NCBI GenBank assembly: GCA_020002185.1
Contig: CM034539.1
Coordinates: 29,839,750-29,903,749, forward strand
Direction: 5' to 3'
Length of the DNA stretch: 64,000 nucleotides
DNA from: Paraescarpia echinospica
Lineage: Eukaryota > Annelida > Polychaeta > Sabellida > Siboglinidae
The notes beneath the pieces were generated by a model that was given only the letters and a program-made list of their open reading frames with translations, was not told the DNA's origin and did not search any database. A program made the translations under genes and the position numbers. Positions within the stretch are counted from its first letter, which is position 1. Each line of letters opens with the position of its first letter. This document shows, one piece after another, positions 45,942 to 59,577 of the stretch.

Positions 45942-48237
45942 GATGTTTGGAATCATTACACAGCATGACTTGAGGCAAACGTGGCTATCTTCAACATAAT
46001 TCCTTCGAGGGTGTCATCTTGCCGTAGTCGGTAGAGATGGCATTCGCATATCTCTACGGTTTAGTATTCAGCATATTAGATCTATATGTAGGCTCTATAT
46101 CCCACAACACGGCTCATCTCATGAATGCGTATTTTAGACGAGATCATTGCGACTGAATTACATTTATTGTTTTTTTTTGGCAAATACTGCGACAGATGTG
46201 CGGAAAGTATACTGGAACGGAACTACTTTGTCGCCGCAATGAAACCATCGGGTAATCAAACTGTTTACAAGAACAGGAGCACTGGAGACGGCGACCTTCA
46301 TCTGCGTTTACGCTTTCTTCCGCAGGCGGTCTGTTTCCGTAAATATCGGTGTAAACCTCGATTTTGCAGTTATAAATATATTTTGCCTAAATATCTTGCC
46401 ACAGTGCGTTAATTAATCATTCCACATCATCCAAGGCATGTCTACATTATAAAAAAATATTGCGTCTTATTTAATGCACGTCTGAGGCCTAAACAGCGCC
46501 CGGTTTTTATCAACATGCGCTGTTATTGTTCGTTTCAAGCGCGCGCCGTGGTAACGCACGACCAGCGTGATTTTTTTAGGCTGCGTCAGGGTAATTACTG
46601 TAATATATATTATGGCCCTAAGCGTAAACCTAACCACAAACCTAACAATATGAAAAACTACGCACTCCGCCCATGGTAATTACGCGGACGCCACCTACGA
46701 AAAGAAAGCCCGCGCATGGCCTCAGCGACGCAGACTGACACAAACCGGAGCGCCATTTGGACCTCAAAAGTGAAACAAGAATTTGTTTGTAACATTATAT
46801 GCCTGAAATGTGAATTTTTAAATAAATGCACTGATGTACTAAATTTAGGCATACTTATGAGTAAAACTGCAAAATCAAGGTGGCCCCGGATTCTACGTAA
46901 GAATTTCCGGGAGTCTCCTTAATTTTGGGTTTATCTCCCGGTCTCCAGGTAAATCCCTCGGGACTTTTGCCTAACATCTCTAACAGCACCCTCCCCCCGC
47001 CTTCCGATGTCAAATTCCGAGACAGCGTGACGAAACAGCGCGACACTGGAAGCGTCCTGAACCGCTGATGAATCTCCCGGAAAAAAAAAAATGTTGGCAG
47101 GTATACTACTGCCTAACTGGCACCGACCCGGGCACATTGACTTATACACAGATCAGCGAATTCAACTCCCGACGTTTTTCAAATAGCCGCCTCTATTTGA
47201 TGTAACAGCGCGGGAGCGTGACGTAACGACTACCGCCGTTTCACGTCACAGATGCCGGCGTTGGTTACGCATGTCGGTATGAGGTCCGGGAACAAATATA
47301 ACAAAATGGGACGAAGACCGACTCGTCATCGGCGGTCGCTGGACTCGGAGATGACGTCTGCACGCAGAAGGTAGATGACTAGTCTTTGTTACATTAATCT
47401 TGAGGTGACTCAAGTTAGAGCCTCAAAGACGCACTTGAAACCACGCGTTAGCGGGGACAGTAAGATTAAGCGTGACATGCACCATCGGCATCGTAGCCTA
47501 ACGTCATTTTTTCCGTTCGAAAGTTTAGGTTTGGGGTGAGGCTTACAGTTAGGGCCATATTGCATGGTAATTACCCGGATGCCGCCTACGAAAAAAAGAC
47601 GCTGCCGGGCCTTAGCTTATAGTCTGGTTCTTCTTTTTATCCTGACCTTACTGCAGTCGCAACTCACACAAATAACGTATGTTGTTAGAAAAAGTTGGAC
47701 AACATATGTATGATAACATATATATTTTATTATCCACCGCCTCAAAAGCACTCACATCTTGTAAGTCAGTGGTGACATTGTAGAAACGTTCTCACCAAGT
47801 GACGAATAATGGAACTTAATGTTACTTTGTTGCAGACGCTGCATCGTCTGGTAATACATGATGCTAAGAACAATTCTCTCAATTAAAAATCGGAAACAGG
47901 TTTCTGCAAATTATGCTTCATCACGTCACAAATCAAAAATGTCTTAAGTTGCTTAAGTAAATAGTGTTAATATACACCAGTCTCTGAGTTATCCGCCAGG
48001 AATACATGTACATATACAGAAGCTGCCCAAGATACAACCTGTAATTACCATGCTGAAAGCAAACATCCATTTGTTACCAATTAACATATACCCTGTATTC
48101 AACAGTTAGTGTCACCCTTGAGAATGCATGACACAGAATACAGTATAAAAATGTAATTGTCTCAGAGTTCTGAAGCAGAGTCCCCATGTATTAGGTAAAG
48201 CTGAATGTGACATGAGCAGCCATTACATTGTATACAC
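45942..48237. other. Intergenic region between two convergent genes
   Basis: No gene is recognised. A diverged repeat occurs twice: CATGGTAATTACGCGGACGC at about 46673 and CATGGTAATTACCCGGATGC at about 47563, each followed by CCTACGAAAA. A second interspersed repeat at about 46870-47110 (CCCCCGCCTTCCGATGTC and CGAGACAGCGTGACG) recurs in diverged form at about 52240-52470. Confidence 0.55.
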
Positions 48238-48730
48238 CAGTCAACTTGAAATAAAAATCAACAACTTGCACAGACAGTACCATGCATAGAAGCCGAACAG
48301 TTGTTTGGAAATGTACATAACATTGAAATTACAGAAGCATCAATATTCCATCAGAAATATATTCAAATGATTGAGCAATGTAACCATTATTTGTACATAC
48401 CAGTCAACTTGAAATAAAAATCAACAACTTGTTAAGGTACAGTTGGTACACTCATAGAATTGGAAACATTGTTTCAAGATGTACATAACTTTGAAACTAT
48501 TGAAGCACCTATATACCATCAGGAATATAGTAGAATGATTGAGCAATGTAAATATTACTTGTACATACCAGTCGACTTGAGGTAAAAATCAACAACTTGT
48601 TAAATGCATAACTGATTACCACTCATACAATCAGACCAGTTGTTTGGAAATGTACATAAATTTGAAATTACATAAGCGCCAATACACCATCAGAAACTTA
48701 GTAGAATGACTGCGCAATTTCTTAGAACAA
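48238..48730. repeat. Tandem repeat, about 165-bp period, three copies
   Basis: Copies start at CAGTCAACTTGAAATAAAAA (48238 and 48401) and CAGTCGACTTGAGGTAAAAA (48569), so the periods are 163 and 168. Each contains AAATGTACATAA-type and TTGAGCAATGTAA-type blocks. Confidence 0.85.
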
Positions 48731-48983
48731 AATTAAATATCACCAATAATAACAAAACATCCATAGTTAACACTTCTATTGGAATTTCAATTTTTGGTAA
48801 TAATAACCAAGTAAACCATTTTACTGATATTTCAAAATGTGTCATCAACACTCTTTCAGATAACAATAATAATAAAACCGATCATAGACATATGGCACTT
48901 CAGAAATAATTTAACATAATTTTTACCAAGCCCATGATAATGCACAAATTTCTTCTGAAGCAAAAGTGGTTTTAATACTGTGA

Positions 48984-51900
48984 CTAGTAATCTTGCAACT
49001 CTGGCATGTTTGCATACAGGTCAATACAGTTGGGATTGACATAGGCTCCACGAACTTTGACCTCTTCACCGGAAATGACCTTCTTCACAGCGACTTCCAC
49101 TTTCTTTCCATTGTGTGTATACTGTATGAAAAGAAAATAATGAACAGTCAACACAAAAGCTGATACTTTTCAGCAGTAGCATATGAAGTATGCACGCACG
49201 CACACACACACGCACGCACGCACGCACAGCTGCAGTATACATGATAAAACACAAGACCGATATATTGGCTTCTAATAATGCTACCATTACACGGATTACA
49301 ATGAAATCATGTTGCATTGAAAAAGTCCAAACTTCATAAAAACACTGCCCAACACTTGTTGAATTTACTTGGTCATCATTTCATTCCATCCCCAGTCTGT
49401 GCTACTTCTTCCAATATATGCAAACCTCAGAGTGTAGGTCTGCTAAAAACTAATTTTATAACCACCCAGACTATAGATGTTTCTTTATTGGCACGTCGTC
49501 TGAAACTTTTATTTACCTTAAAATTCCCTCAATGCCGCATTTAGGCCATTGCAAATCATCGATGTTCATTACATCTGCAGGGTGCATGAGTAACTTAAGG
49601 AGGTGCTGTCAGTTTAATAATAGCATGTGTAGTTTTGTTAAAATCAGACATAATTTACAAGACCTGCGAAACAGTGAACAACCTTATTTTATAGGGTACA
49701 GAGAAGGATAAGTTTTTCATTCTCTTGCTAATTTCAGTTGGATGGGAATGCAGAAAATTATTTAGCCGTTTGTATGATTTCATCAAAATGGAATAACCCA
49801 CTTTCCAAATTGTGCGCACCAGTGCAATAACCCGCAAAGTGCCATTGGAGTAAACTAAGAAAACTGCAGTTGAAGTTTGACAATCGGAATGCAGTATACA
49901 GACAAGGAGCAGTACTATCCCGGTATTAAATGTAATTCGATGCAATAACCCTGGTTGTGCCTCTGGAGTGAAAGTGAGTGCACAGTAGAGACATCTAGTG
50001 ACAATTTTTTAAGATAATATTATAGTGGGGTGGCACTTTCTGTATGATTGCATTGACACACAAATGAGCTATCATTTTGTAGTGGATACTACATGCCTGG
50101 GTAGGTATAAATTTTTGCGAAATTATTCCAAAACGAAATGAGCGATAAATTAAACTGCAGAAGCAATTTATTTTTATTTAAAATAACTCTAAAAGACAAA
50201 AGCTACTTGCCGGTATTTCATTGGTCGGAAGTACAACGGCGGGAAGATGGCGGGCTGACAACTGCTGCCGTATACTCGACTTGACGCTCCGAACTATGTC
50301 GTCGCAAAATGCGCAACCTGGCACCATCTGGAGGAAGAGGATGACTCGCTCTTCGTCTCCCAATTTATTGCGCTGCGACACACAGAGACTGTCCTGTATC
50401 TCCTCGAACTGCTCAACTGCAAGGTCAAGGTCAAGGTAAACGATATGTAGGCCATAATCCAGTAGAACATGCTACACGTAGCTTAGGCTGATTGACTGAC
50501 TGATATAGACAATATGTTCACTTATCACGAATCATTGAGAAATGGTGTTGGTACAGTAAACACTGCATGTATAAAATTGCAAGAGTTGTTAGCTTTTTAA
50601 GAAATGACAACAAAGGAAACTTAAAATCATTATAAATACCCCGGGTATACATGTTTTACATAATGATGGATTACAATCATGATGTTTGCACCAATTCTAA
50701 CTTCTAGGTCAGCTGTGTCTATATAGTAAAGTACATCACCCATTAAATATATATAATTATCATGGAATTACGTAACCAAGTAACAAAAGCACAATATTTG
50801 AAGACTAACCGATGTGGTAAATCTCGGCACTTCCAAATCTCACGCCATTTGGATTTAATGTTCCATCACTGCAATCAAAGTCAACATTTTTCTATTATAG
50901 TAATAAACCGATTAGAATCAAGGTTTGTTTCCATATACAACGGCAGTACTAAGAGTTATACAAATCCGCCTCAAAAGAATATAAAACATCAAGTTAAACC
51001 ATCCAAAAAGAATGTTACTATAGTCTTTAAAAAATTGCAAAAGGGAAAATTCCTTGGGTGTATTATCCTTCTGGAGTTTAAGAATGTATTTGTGTTTTAT
51101 ATCATTTATCATCTCGACTATGATCTAAGAAGATTACCTACATAGGACTTAAATAATCTGTCTCATTGAGCATAGTTTTTCCTATTTATCTACATTATTA
51201 TATTTAAAATAAAATGCACTGAAATTATAACAAAAACTTCCCAGTACAACTAGGCCATGTATGTAAGAAACCAACTGTTCTAGGTACCTTCTTCCAAGCA
51301 TCCAGATGCCTCCTGTGTCAGGGTTGATCTTGCAGAAGTCGCCATGTGCCCATACCCCTGCAGATAGACATAGTCTTCAGTCATAACTACATTGACAGCT
51401 ACCGTTCATCTATTACAGTGGAACCTGTCTTGAGCAACCACTCCTTGTTCACAAAGCGGTCGCTCAAGACAGGTGGTTGTAAAAATAGTGATCACCTGAC
51501 AGGTTTATTTAATTGTTGGTTATGTTTGGCAGGGGGCATGGAATACAGATACGGCATGGAATGCAGATACGGCATGGAATGCAGGATTCCTTTTATGATA
51601 TGATCTAAAACTGAACCTGCCTGTTCCTCATTTTTATGTAATATTCTTAATACTAGAATAAATACATTGAATTTGTACTATCAGCGAAATTGAATTTAAT
51701 ACGTCCGAAACAGTGTTCGCATTTGAATGTTGCGGAATGTTCAAATTAAACAAAAACATTCAGATTCTAAGCATTTTCTGTTTATTTTGGATGCCGACTG
51801 TGTTAACCTTTGATGTTTGACACATTCATGGGGTTCACACATACAAGACAACACATTCAGCACACTTCCTGCTAATGATTACCAGCCTTGACTCTGGGAA

Positions 51901-54900
51901 ACGGAACAGTCAACCCTGTGTTAACATGTAAAAACTGCAAGTGAATCTGCAGAAATGTTTTGAAAGATAGAAAGACATATAAAAATGGATGGTTATCAAC
52001 GACTCACCAGGCCACTGACTGAAGTAAGCCTTCTTGTACTTGAAGCCAGCATTGTCATTCCAGAAGTGAGTGGGCATACTGGGAAATGGCTTTGTGCACA
52101 CCAGTTCACCAACGTGTCCTTGCACTGGGTTACCTGCGACACATCGGTCCATCATACACATGGCTGTGTAAATTATGGACAGACTACACCATTTACAAAA
52201 GGCAGATGGACGGACGGACAGATTTATTTTGACCATAGTATACACCTGCCAAATCTCCTGGGAAAATCTGGGAGTCTCCCGGATTTTAGGTGTAATACAG
52301 GTCAATCTCCTGCATTTTCACCAAAATATTTCAACTACAAACCCCCCGTCTTCCAATGTCATGATCCGAGACACCGCGACGATACAGCGAGCGAGACGCA
52401 GGAAGCATATATGACAGCACGGCAACAAAACATTTTCAACAGCATTCCTCGTCTTCCAATGTCCGAATCACACGGGTAATTATAATTATGACACTGGCAA
52501 ACAAAACGGTAATTGGTAAACATCAGGATAGTTGTAGACTGGAGAAGTATCGCCAAGAAGACAAAATGGACCAAATGATGCGGTCCTCACCCTGCAAGGG
52601 ACCAACAGGGAGAAGAAGTATTGTATAAATGGTGTAAGAGTTTATTCATACCGTCCTCGTTCCAGCATTCGACAGCCATCCCAAGCATACGACACTGGAT
52701 CTCTCCACGATATACTTCTCCCGTGCAGTTGTGACCAGCGAAACACGCAATAATGTCAGTGCCACCTGGAAGATACCACAGACACAATGCTTGTGTCACA
52801 AAGTCAACTAAACTGTAGCAGCACGCAGTGTCTGTGTGTGTGCATGCGTACGAGCAAGCACACGTACGAGCAAGCACACGTACGAGCAAGCACGACACCA
52901 ACTCATTTTGAGTGTTTCTGTTTAATAATCCAGTCCTCAAGTCGGCCAAACCTAAAACCCTGTATAAATTCGTATTACGTTTTTCATAGATTAACTGGCC
53001 TACAGCATTCCTATGTCAATGAAATGTTGCCATCTACAAGTTTATAGAACATACCTACATCGAACATAACGCATTGCATTTTATTTTAAATTCGCCCGAC
53101 ATCAAATGCATTATGTCTTTTACCACTGTAAGGTTGTCAGTAGAATTTATTCTTGCACTACAAATATGTACTTTATAAAAAAAATTACATTTGAAGCAAA
53201 TCTGAGATGAAATGGGATACATCCATAATACTCCCAGAATTTCAAAAATCTGTAGTGCACGCATGAAATCTGTACACTGTGGCAACTATGTGGGTTAAAT
53301 ATCTAACACATTTTGCTCATTTAAAAACTGCTACTTATTGCTATGGTCTGTCTGGAAATGTCACTGAATGGGAAGGTGCAATGTATTAAATGTCTAAACA
53401 TCACGAAGCTGTAATAAAAAAAGGTTTTCGATAATTTTCCTACAGTGACTATTACGAATAGGTGCATACATCTTTGTTTGATCAAATGAAAAAGATTATA
53501 TGTTTACATTATCACTGCCCATCTGTACTGGTACAAAACTTTTCTCATAATCACCACCCACAAACTGATTATATAACTGATCATCAATCGACTTTGGCCA
53601 GAACAATGATCAGCTAAGAAAAGAAAATCAATTACCAATGCTACTGTGGGTGCCAAGAGATGAAGATGTTTACCTGTGATGGAGCCAAGAAGTAGGTCAC
53701 TTTTTATGTCTCGATACACGTAGTCGAATGTTGCGGGTTTGAGCGGGGAACCAGTCGACAGGATTGTGTGTAGTGTCTCGAGACTGTGTGTTTTACCTGT
53801 GAGAAAACACAACTATTTCACATGGTGTTGTACAGAAACAAAGTAACACTACAAAACAAGAATCTGATAGGACAGCGCAGTTAATTTAAAAAAGAACAGA
53901 ACAAATAAGTCATTTGAATGCAATACTAAAATGAGTCTTTAGTTTGCTCTTAAAAATCTCCATAATTTTATAGCTTGGTGTCAAGTGTTCCACAGTTTCT
54001 GTGCATAGACTCTGAAGGCGCAATCACAGTCTTTCGTTTAGTTTAGCACATCAAATGTTCGACCCTTGCAAAATTATATTGGTTTTAAATTGGTACTTAT
54101 CATGCTCTAAAGGATTGAGAATCCATGATCGCCTGAACGTACTCTACTTCAAAGGCATATTCTGAGTACTTATACAGTTTTTATTAAACTAATTATATTT
54201 AAAGAATCAGTTTTATAATAATTTCATAATTGCAGTTAAAATCTCAAAGTCATCCAGACGACCCCTCGGCTTCATTATTTGCATATATCTCAAAATTAGT
54301 GAAGTCTACATATATCCACCATGGCCTATAGCCAGGTACTCAATAATACAACTGGGTGAACTGAGGCAACATGGAATGAACACAACTGTGCAAGCTTTGG
54401 AATGTCAGCAGGAGGATTCAAAGACGGATTCTCTCGATTGAGTCTAATGTTCTAACCACTACGCCACCTTGCCCCACAACACCTCACCTGGTTTGATGTT
54501 TCGGTCGTCCAGCAATGACAGCCACTTAGCCCCTGTCCCAAGTACTGTCACCCTAAAACATACATGACACTAGTCTAGTAGTTTACTTATGCCGAAACAG
54601 AACAAAAGCACAGATTTCAGACATCAGCACTTGCCTGCCAAAACCTTCCACCAGCTAAAGCAGTTTATGTATGCACCATTTAGCAAAAAAAAACACCATT
54701 TGAATTAAGCCATGTGGGGTACACACTAAAATCAATTGTTTCATTATACTAATTTTATTTCAAGAGTTAAATGTGCATTAAAGGCAAGGTCAACATTTCA
54801 AAAGTAATAATTTACCAGGTAATGAAAATTTTTATATTTTGACCAGCATCTCACCTTAAAGTTATTTATATGAAAAGGCATCCAAAGTGATTCCATGTAT

Positions 54901-57900
54901 TCTGTGGATCGTTTCAATAACATTCTTATGAGCTCAAAAGCCCAATTATGTTCTTTAAAACTGATACACTGGAAACTCTCAACACCAGGATGCGCCACCG
55001 GAAAACTTTTGCTGGTGTGTCACGGAAAAAATCTTCTCAGTAATATGGAGGTGGCTTTTTTGTTGAAAATGGTCCTTAAACTTAATGCATTTTGTTTAAT
55101 GATGCATTTTCCTTTATATAGCTCATTATCTTAGTGAGACGGCCCCCAGACAATCAGCCCGAGCAGTACATACCCTAGTTTGTCAACGAGGTCCCAAAGC
55201 GCATTCTCATTCGGTACAAATGGCGACCCATCGTAGCAAACAATCGCTGCTCCCAGAAACAGTGTGCTAACCATCCAGTTCCACATCATCCAACCTGTCT
55301 GGAAACACACACCAGTCTTAATATACTTATATACAGTTGCACTGATGACATGTTTACTTACACTAGTGACATGTCTACTTGCATTACTGACAGTCACACT
55401 TACACTTTGACATGTCCACTTACAATAGTGACATGTCCACTTACAATAGTGACATGTTCACTTACACTAGTGACATGTCTACTTGCATTACTGACAGTCA
55501 CACTTACACTTTGACGTGTCCACTTACAATAGTGACATGTCCACTTACACTAGTGACACGTCTACTTGCATTACTGACAGTCACACTTACACTTTGACAT
55601 GTCCACTTACAATAGTGACACATTCACTTACACTAGTGACATGTCTACTTGCATTAATGAGTCACACTTACACATGTCCACTTACAATAGTGACATGTCC
55701 ACTTACAATAGTGACACGTTCACTTACACTAGTGACATGTCTACTTGCATTACAAACAGTTACACTTACTTTGATACCAGTGACGTGTGCACTCATACCA
55801 GTGACGTGTGCACTTACACTGGTGACGTGTGCATTTACACTGGTGATGTGTGCACTTACACTGGTGACGTGTGCATTTACACCGGTGGCATGTGCACTTA
55901 CACCGGTGACATGTCCACTTACACCAGTGACGTGTCCACTAACACCGGTGACGTGTCCACTAACACCGGTGACGTTTCCACTTACACCGGTGATGTGTCC
56001 ACTAACACTGGTGACGTGTCCACTTACACCAGTGACGTGTCCACTTACATCGGTGACATGTCCACTAACACCGGTGACCTGTACACATACACAGGTGACG
56101 TGTCCACTTACACCGGTGATGTGTCCACTAACACTGGTGACGTGTCCACTTACACCGGTGACGTGTCCACTTACACCGGTGACGTGTCCACTTACACCGG
56201 TGACATGCCCACTAACACCGGTGACCTGTACACTTACACCGGTGACTTGTCCACGTACACCGGTGACGTGTCCACTTACACAGGTGACCTGTCTACTTAC
56301 ACCAGTCACGTGTCCACTTACACGGGCGACGTGTCCGCGTACACTAGTGACATATTCACTTAACATTAGTAACGTGTCCACTTACACTGGTATAGTAGAA
56401 GAGGATGTCGGTGTCTGTCATGTTGCCCTGCAGCATGTGTTCTTCTATGTGCTTCAGCAGTGTCCCCTGACAAACAAACACAAATCTATCATCAAAATTT
56501 TGTACTCTAATTCCTGGGGGCTGTTCCACTAAGCTAACGAGCCCATAAGGAAACCATCAAAAACAGAATCCCTTCTTAAGTTAAAGGACACCATTTCTGT
56601 GACAACTGCAAAGTCAGGCTGACGCGCTCTTAAGAATGTTAGTGAAACGGCCTCAATGACGTCTCTTAAACAACAAGCTTTGTACAAGATCTCCACGACA
56701 ATACCTCATGTACAATAGCCTATACAGCATCCTTGGTAAACAATTCTTGTACAACTAACGCAGGACAAGACCTTTAGGATAACGTTTCTTGCACATTTCC
56801 AGGACGGTATCCTAGGCATCTGTTTACAACATTGTGCGTGTTGTAAATCTACATCATATGTAAATGATCCACATCCCTGTTTGACAAGTGCACCTAATGG
56901 TAAACATCTGCTTTATTGATTTCGCTACATCAGCAACTAGCACCTACTAAAAATCCTTTTATGCACCAAAGGAATACAAAATTAAAATTATTGTACGTTT
57001 TATGGTGCACTTTTGTTAGTGTCACATTTACATAGAACTAGCCAAGTTACCTGGCATTGCTTGGGGAAAAATGTAGTAATATGTATGTAACCCCCGAGAT
57101 CACCACCACCCCAGACGAATTAAAGAAAATTCTAAATTCTCAAACCACTCCAATGGGCCTGCTAGATCACACGTAACAATGTCAGCCTCATATATGCAAA
57201 ACTGATGGAGATAAATGCCATTTTAAATTTGTGACCCCCAAAGATCCCCCACCCAGATACATTTTATCAAAACAATTGAACTCTACGAACCACCATACTA
57301 GGTCCGCTAGACCAGATAGTAAATTTTAGACCTATATATGCAAAACTGATGGTGATATGGGTCGACAAACAAACAGACATAGAGCCGCATCGTTTTACCA
57401 TATAAATGTTTGACTACCGGATTTACTGGCCTCTAAGAAGAAGAGACTGCAGTTACGTACCCCAGCGGAGTGGACCATACATTTGGGTACGCCCGTTGTA
57501 CCGGAGGAATACATGATGAAGAGAGGGTGGTTAAATGGCACCTGCTCAAAGATCAACTCGGGGGTCATATCCCCAGCATCATCACTTGTCAGGAAGTCTT
57601 CTAGGAAACAGCTGAAAGATGGAGATTTGGCAAATACTGTTAAATCTTTATTATTATAATAACAATGCATTTTACTTTCAAAGTAACATTTTAATACATT
57701 GGAGCGCTGTGGTGCAGTGGCTAGAGCTTCGGACTCTCGACTGAGAGAACCCGGGTTCGAATCCTGTGCTTGTCGAACCTTGGGCATGTTCGTTCACTCT
57801 ACATTGCTCCAGTTCACTCAGCTGTATGAATGAGTACCTGGCTATAGACAGCGGTTGATATTTGTGTACGAACAGTCATCGATCATCAATTGCAGCGGGG

Positions 57901-59493
57901 CTAAATGCTTCCCAGAGAAGTCGAGATGGAGTTCGATTGAACAGGTCTGCCAGGGAGTAAAGTGTAATATGCTTTGAGCAGTCCTGAGGACTGGATATAA
58001 AGAAATGCTATATAAGAACCTGCCTTTTTGTTTACATGATTTTAATTGTATTCATAATTATTGTCAAACAAGAGAAAGCAAAAGTTTAATACTTATGAAC
58101 TGCTTTTCCCTTTCAAAACCCATTGTCCATTTTCACTATGTACATCAAACAAGCAATCAATAATATTGGAAACAATTTCTTTCGTACAATTTCTGAAAAA
58201 TAAAAAAAGTTTTAGCAAATTCTATGTGATGCCAGTGACAGTCCAGTGAATCCCACAATGTTATACCACATATTGACATACACTGGGCTTTTAGTCGTCC
58301 TTTCAATTTTTTTTTTACTTTTATGTGTATCACGTGTCTTGTCAGACCCTTTATTAAAAAACAACTGTAAATTATTTGGTAACAGGTTTTGTTTGCTTTA
58401 TATATTATGACAACATGTTTTACTTTTACTAAATCATATAACTTTAATATATGCAACTCACAAAACAAGCCATTATAAATAAGCGAACAATGTCTAAAAA
58501 CTAAATTTACAAATACCTCAAAAGGGTGAGTTACACATATTGATAAAAAATGTTGGGATATAGAAATAGCTTCATTGCCCTCTTGCCATTTGGGCTATGA
58601 ATCTTGTTAAAATGTCTCATATAACGACCATAAATTGGCAAAAATTGCACATGTTTCAACAATTTTGAATAGTTCTACCTGGTGTCCATTACAATGAAAG
58701 ATTTGAAAGTTGAGCGGGTATAAACTGTTAACTTGGTTGATCCTGACCTTGACCTCACACAATATTACTCACCTGTTCCTAATGTGTGAGATGTCACACT
58801 GTCTAGTGTCAGTTGTCACGTACGGCACAATAATGACAGTCTCCAGGTCCGGCAGACCTGTCGAATAGCAAAACTCAGGTATTCATCAATGTTAAAGATT
58901 CAACTTAAATGGAACGTACATACATTTCATAGGCTAACTCCAGGTAGCTATAATTGATGTTACGTTTAACTTTATGTCTCAATCATCTTAACTCATTGAT
59001 CCAAAGTGTTATAAAAATCTACAATATGTACCAGCTCGGATGTTAAATAACATGTTTGGTTTATACACTGAATGGTCTTGTGTATGTTTTGTTTTATTTG
59101 CAATGGGTGGTGGTGTATGTCAGCCATTTTATATAGTCACTTTTATGTTTACTTCAAATATAGTTGTTTAATTTTTGCTTATACTTTAAGTACAATTATT
59201 CAAAAGTACTTTTACTTGAGTAGCTTTTTTCCTGGTTACATGTTCTTTTATTCAAAATAAATGTACTTCTACCAACTCTGACTGATAGATTCCTTGTGCT
59301 TTCTGACACAAGGATCTGATCATGGACTCACATTCAACAACCTCCTGGAGTTTCCCGAGGTGGTCGTGACACTTGCCATTGTACATAACACCGTCCACTG
59401 AGAAGATCATCTTGGGCTGAATCTGACTGAACCGATCCAACACCCCCTACATCATAGTGACACTTCAGTAAGTGAGGGAGGGAGGGAGGGAGG

Positions 59494-59529
<36 letters not shown>

Positions 59530-59546
59530 GGGGGAGAGAGGGAGAG

Positions 59547-59577
<31 letters not shown>

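Noticed and set aside
49655..49945. 96-codon minus-strand frame in an AACS intron
   Set aside because: It has no splice-compatible phase with neighbouring AACS exons and no recognisable similarity.
50762..51145. 127-codon + strand frame
   Set aside because: It overlaps AACS exon 50810-50868 on the opposite strand and is a shadow frame plus intron.
55325..56385. CRISPR-like array
   Set aside because: Units are contiguous and diverged, without unique spacers, and the genome is animal.
55516..56532. Open frames of 338, 254 and 237 codons on both strands
   Set aside because: They are translations of the 21-bp minisatellite in several frames at once, interrupted by a real AACS exon on the minus strand.
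57701..57785. Functional tRNA gene (also 28392-28470 and 35360-35430)
   Set aside because: Boxes A and B are present, but each is continuous with a repeated SINE body and no proper cloverleaf can be drawn.
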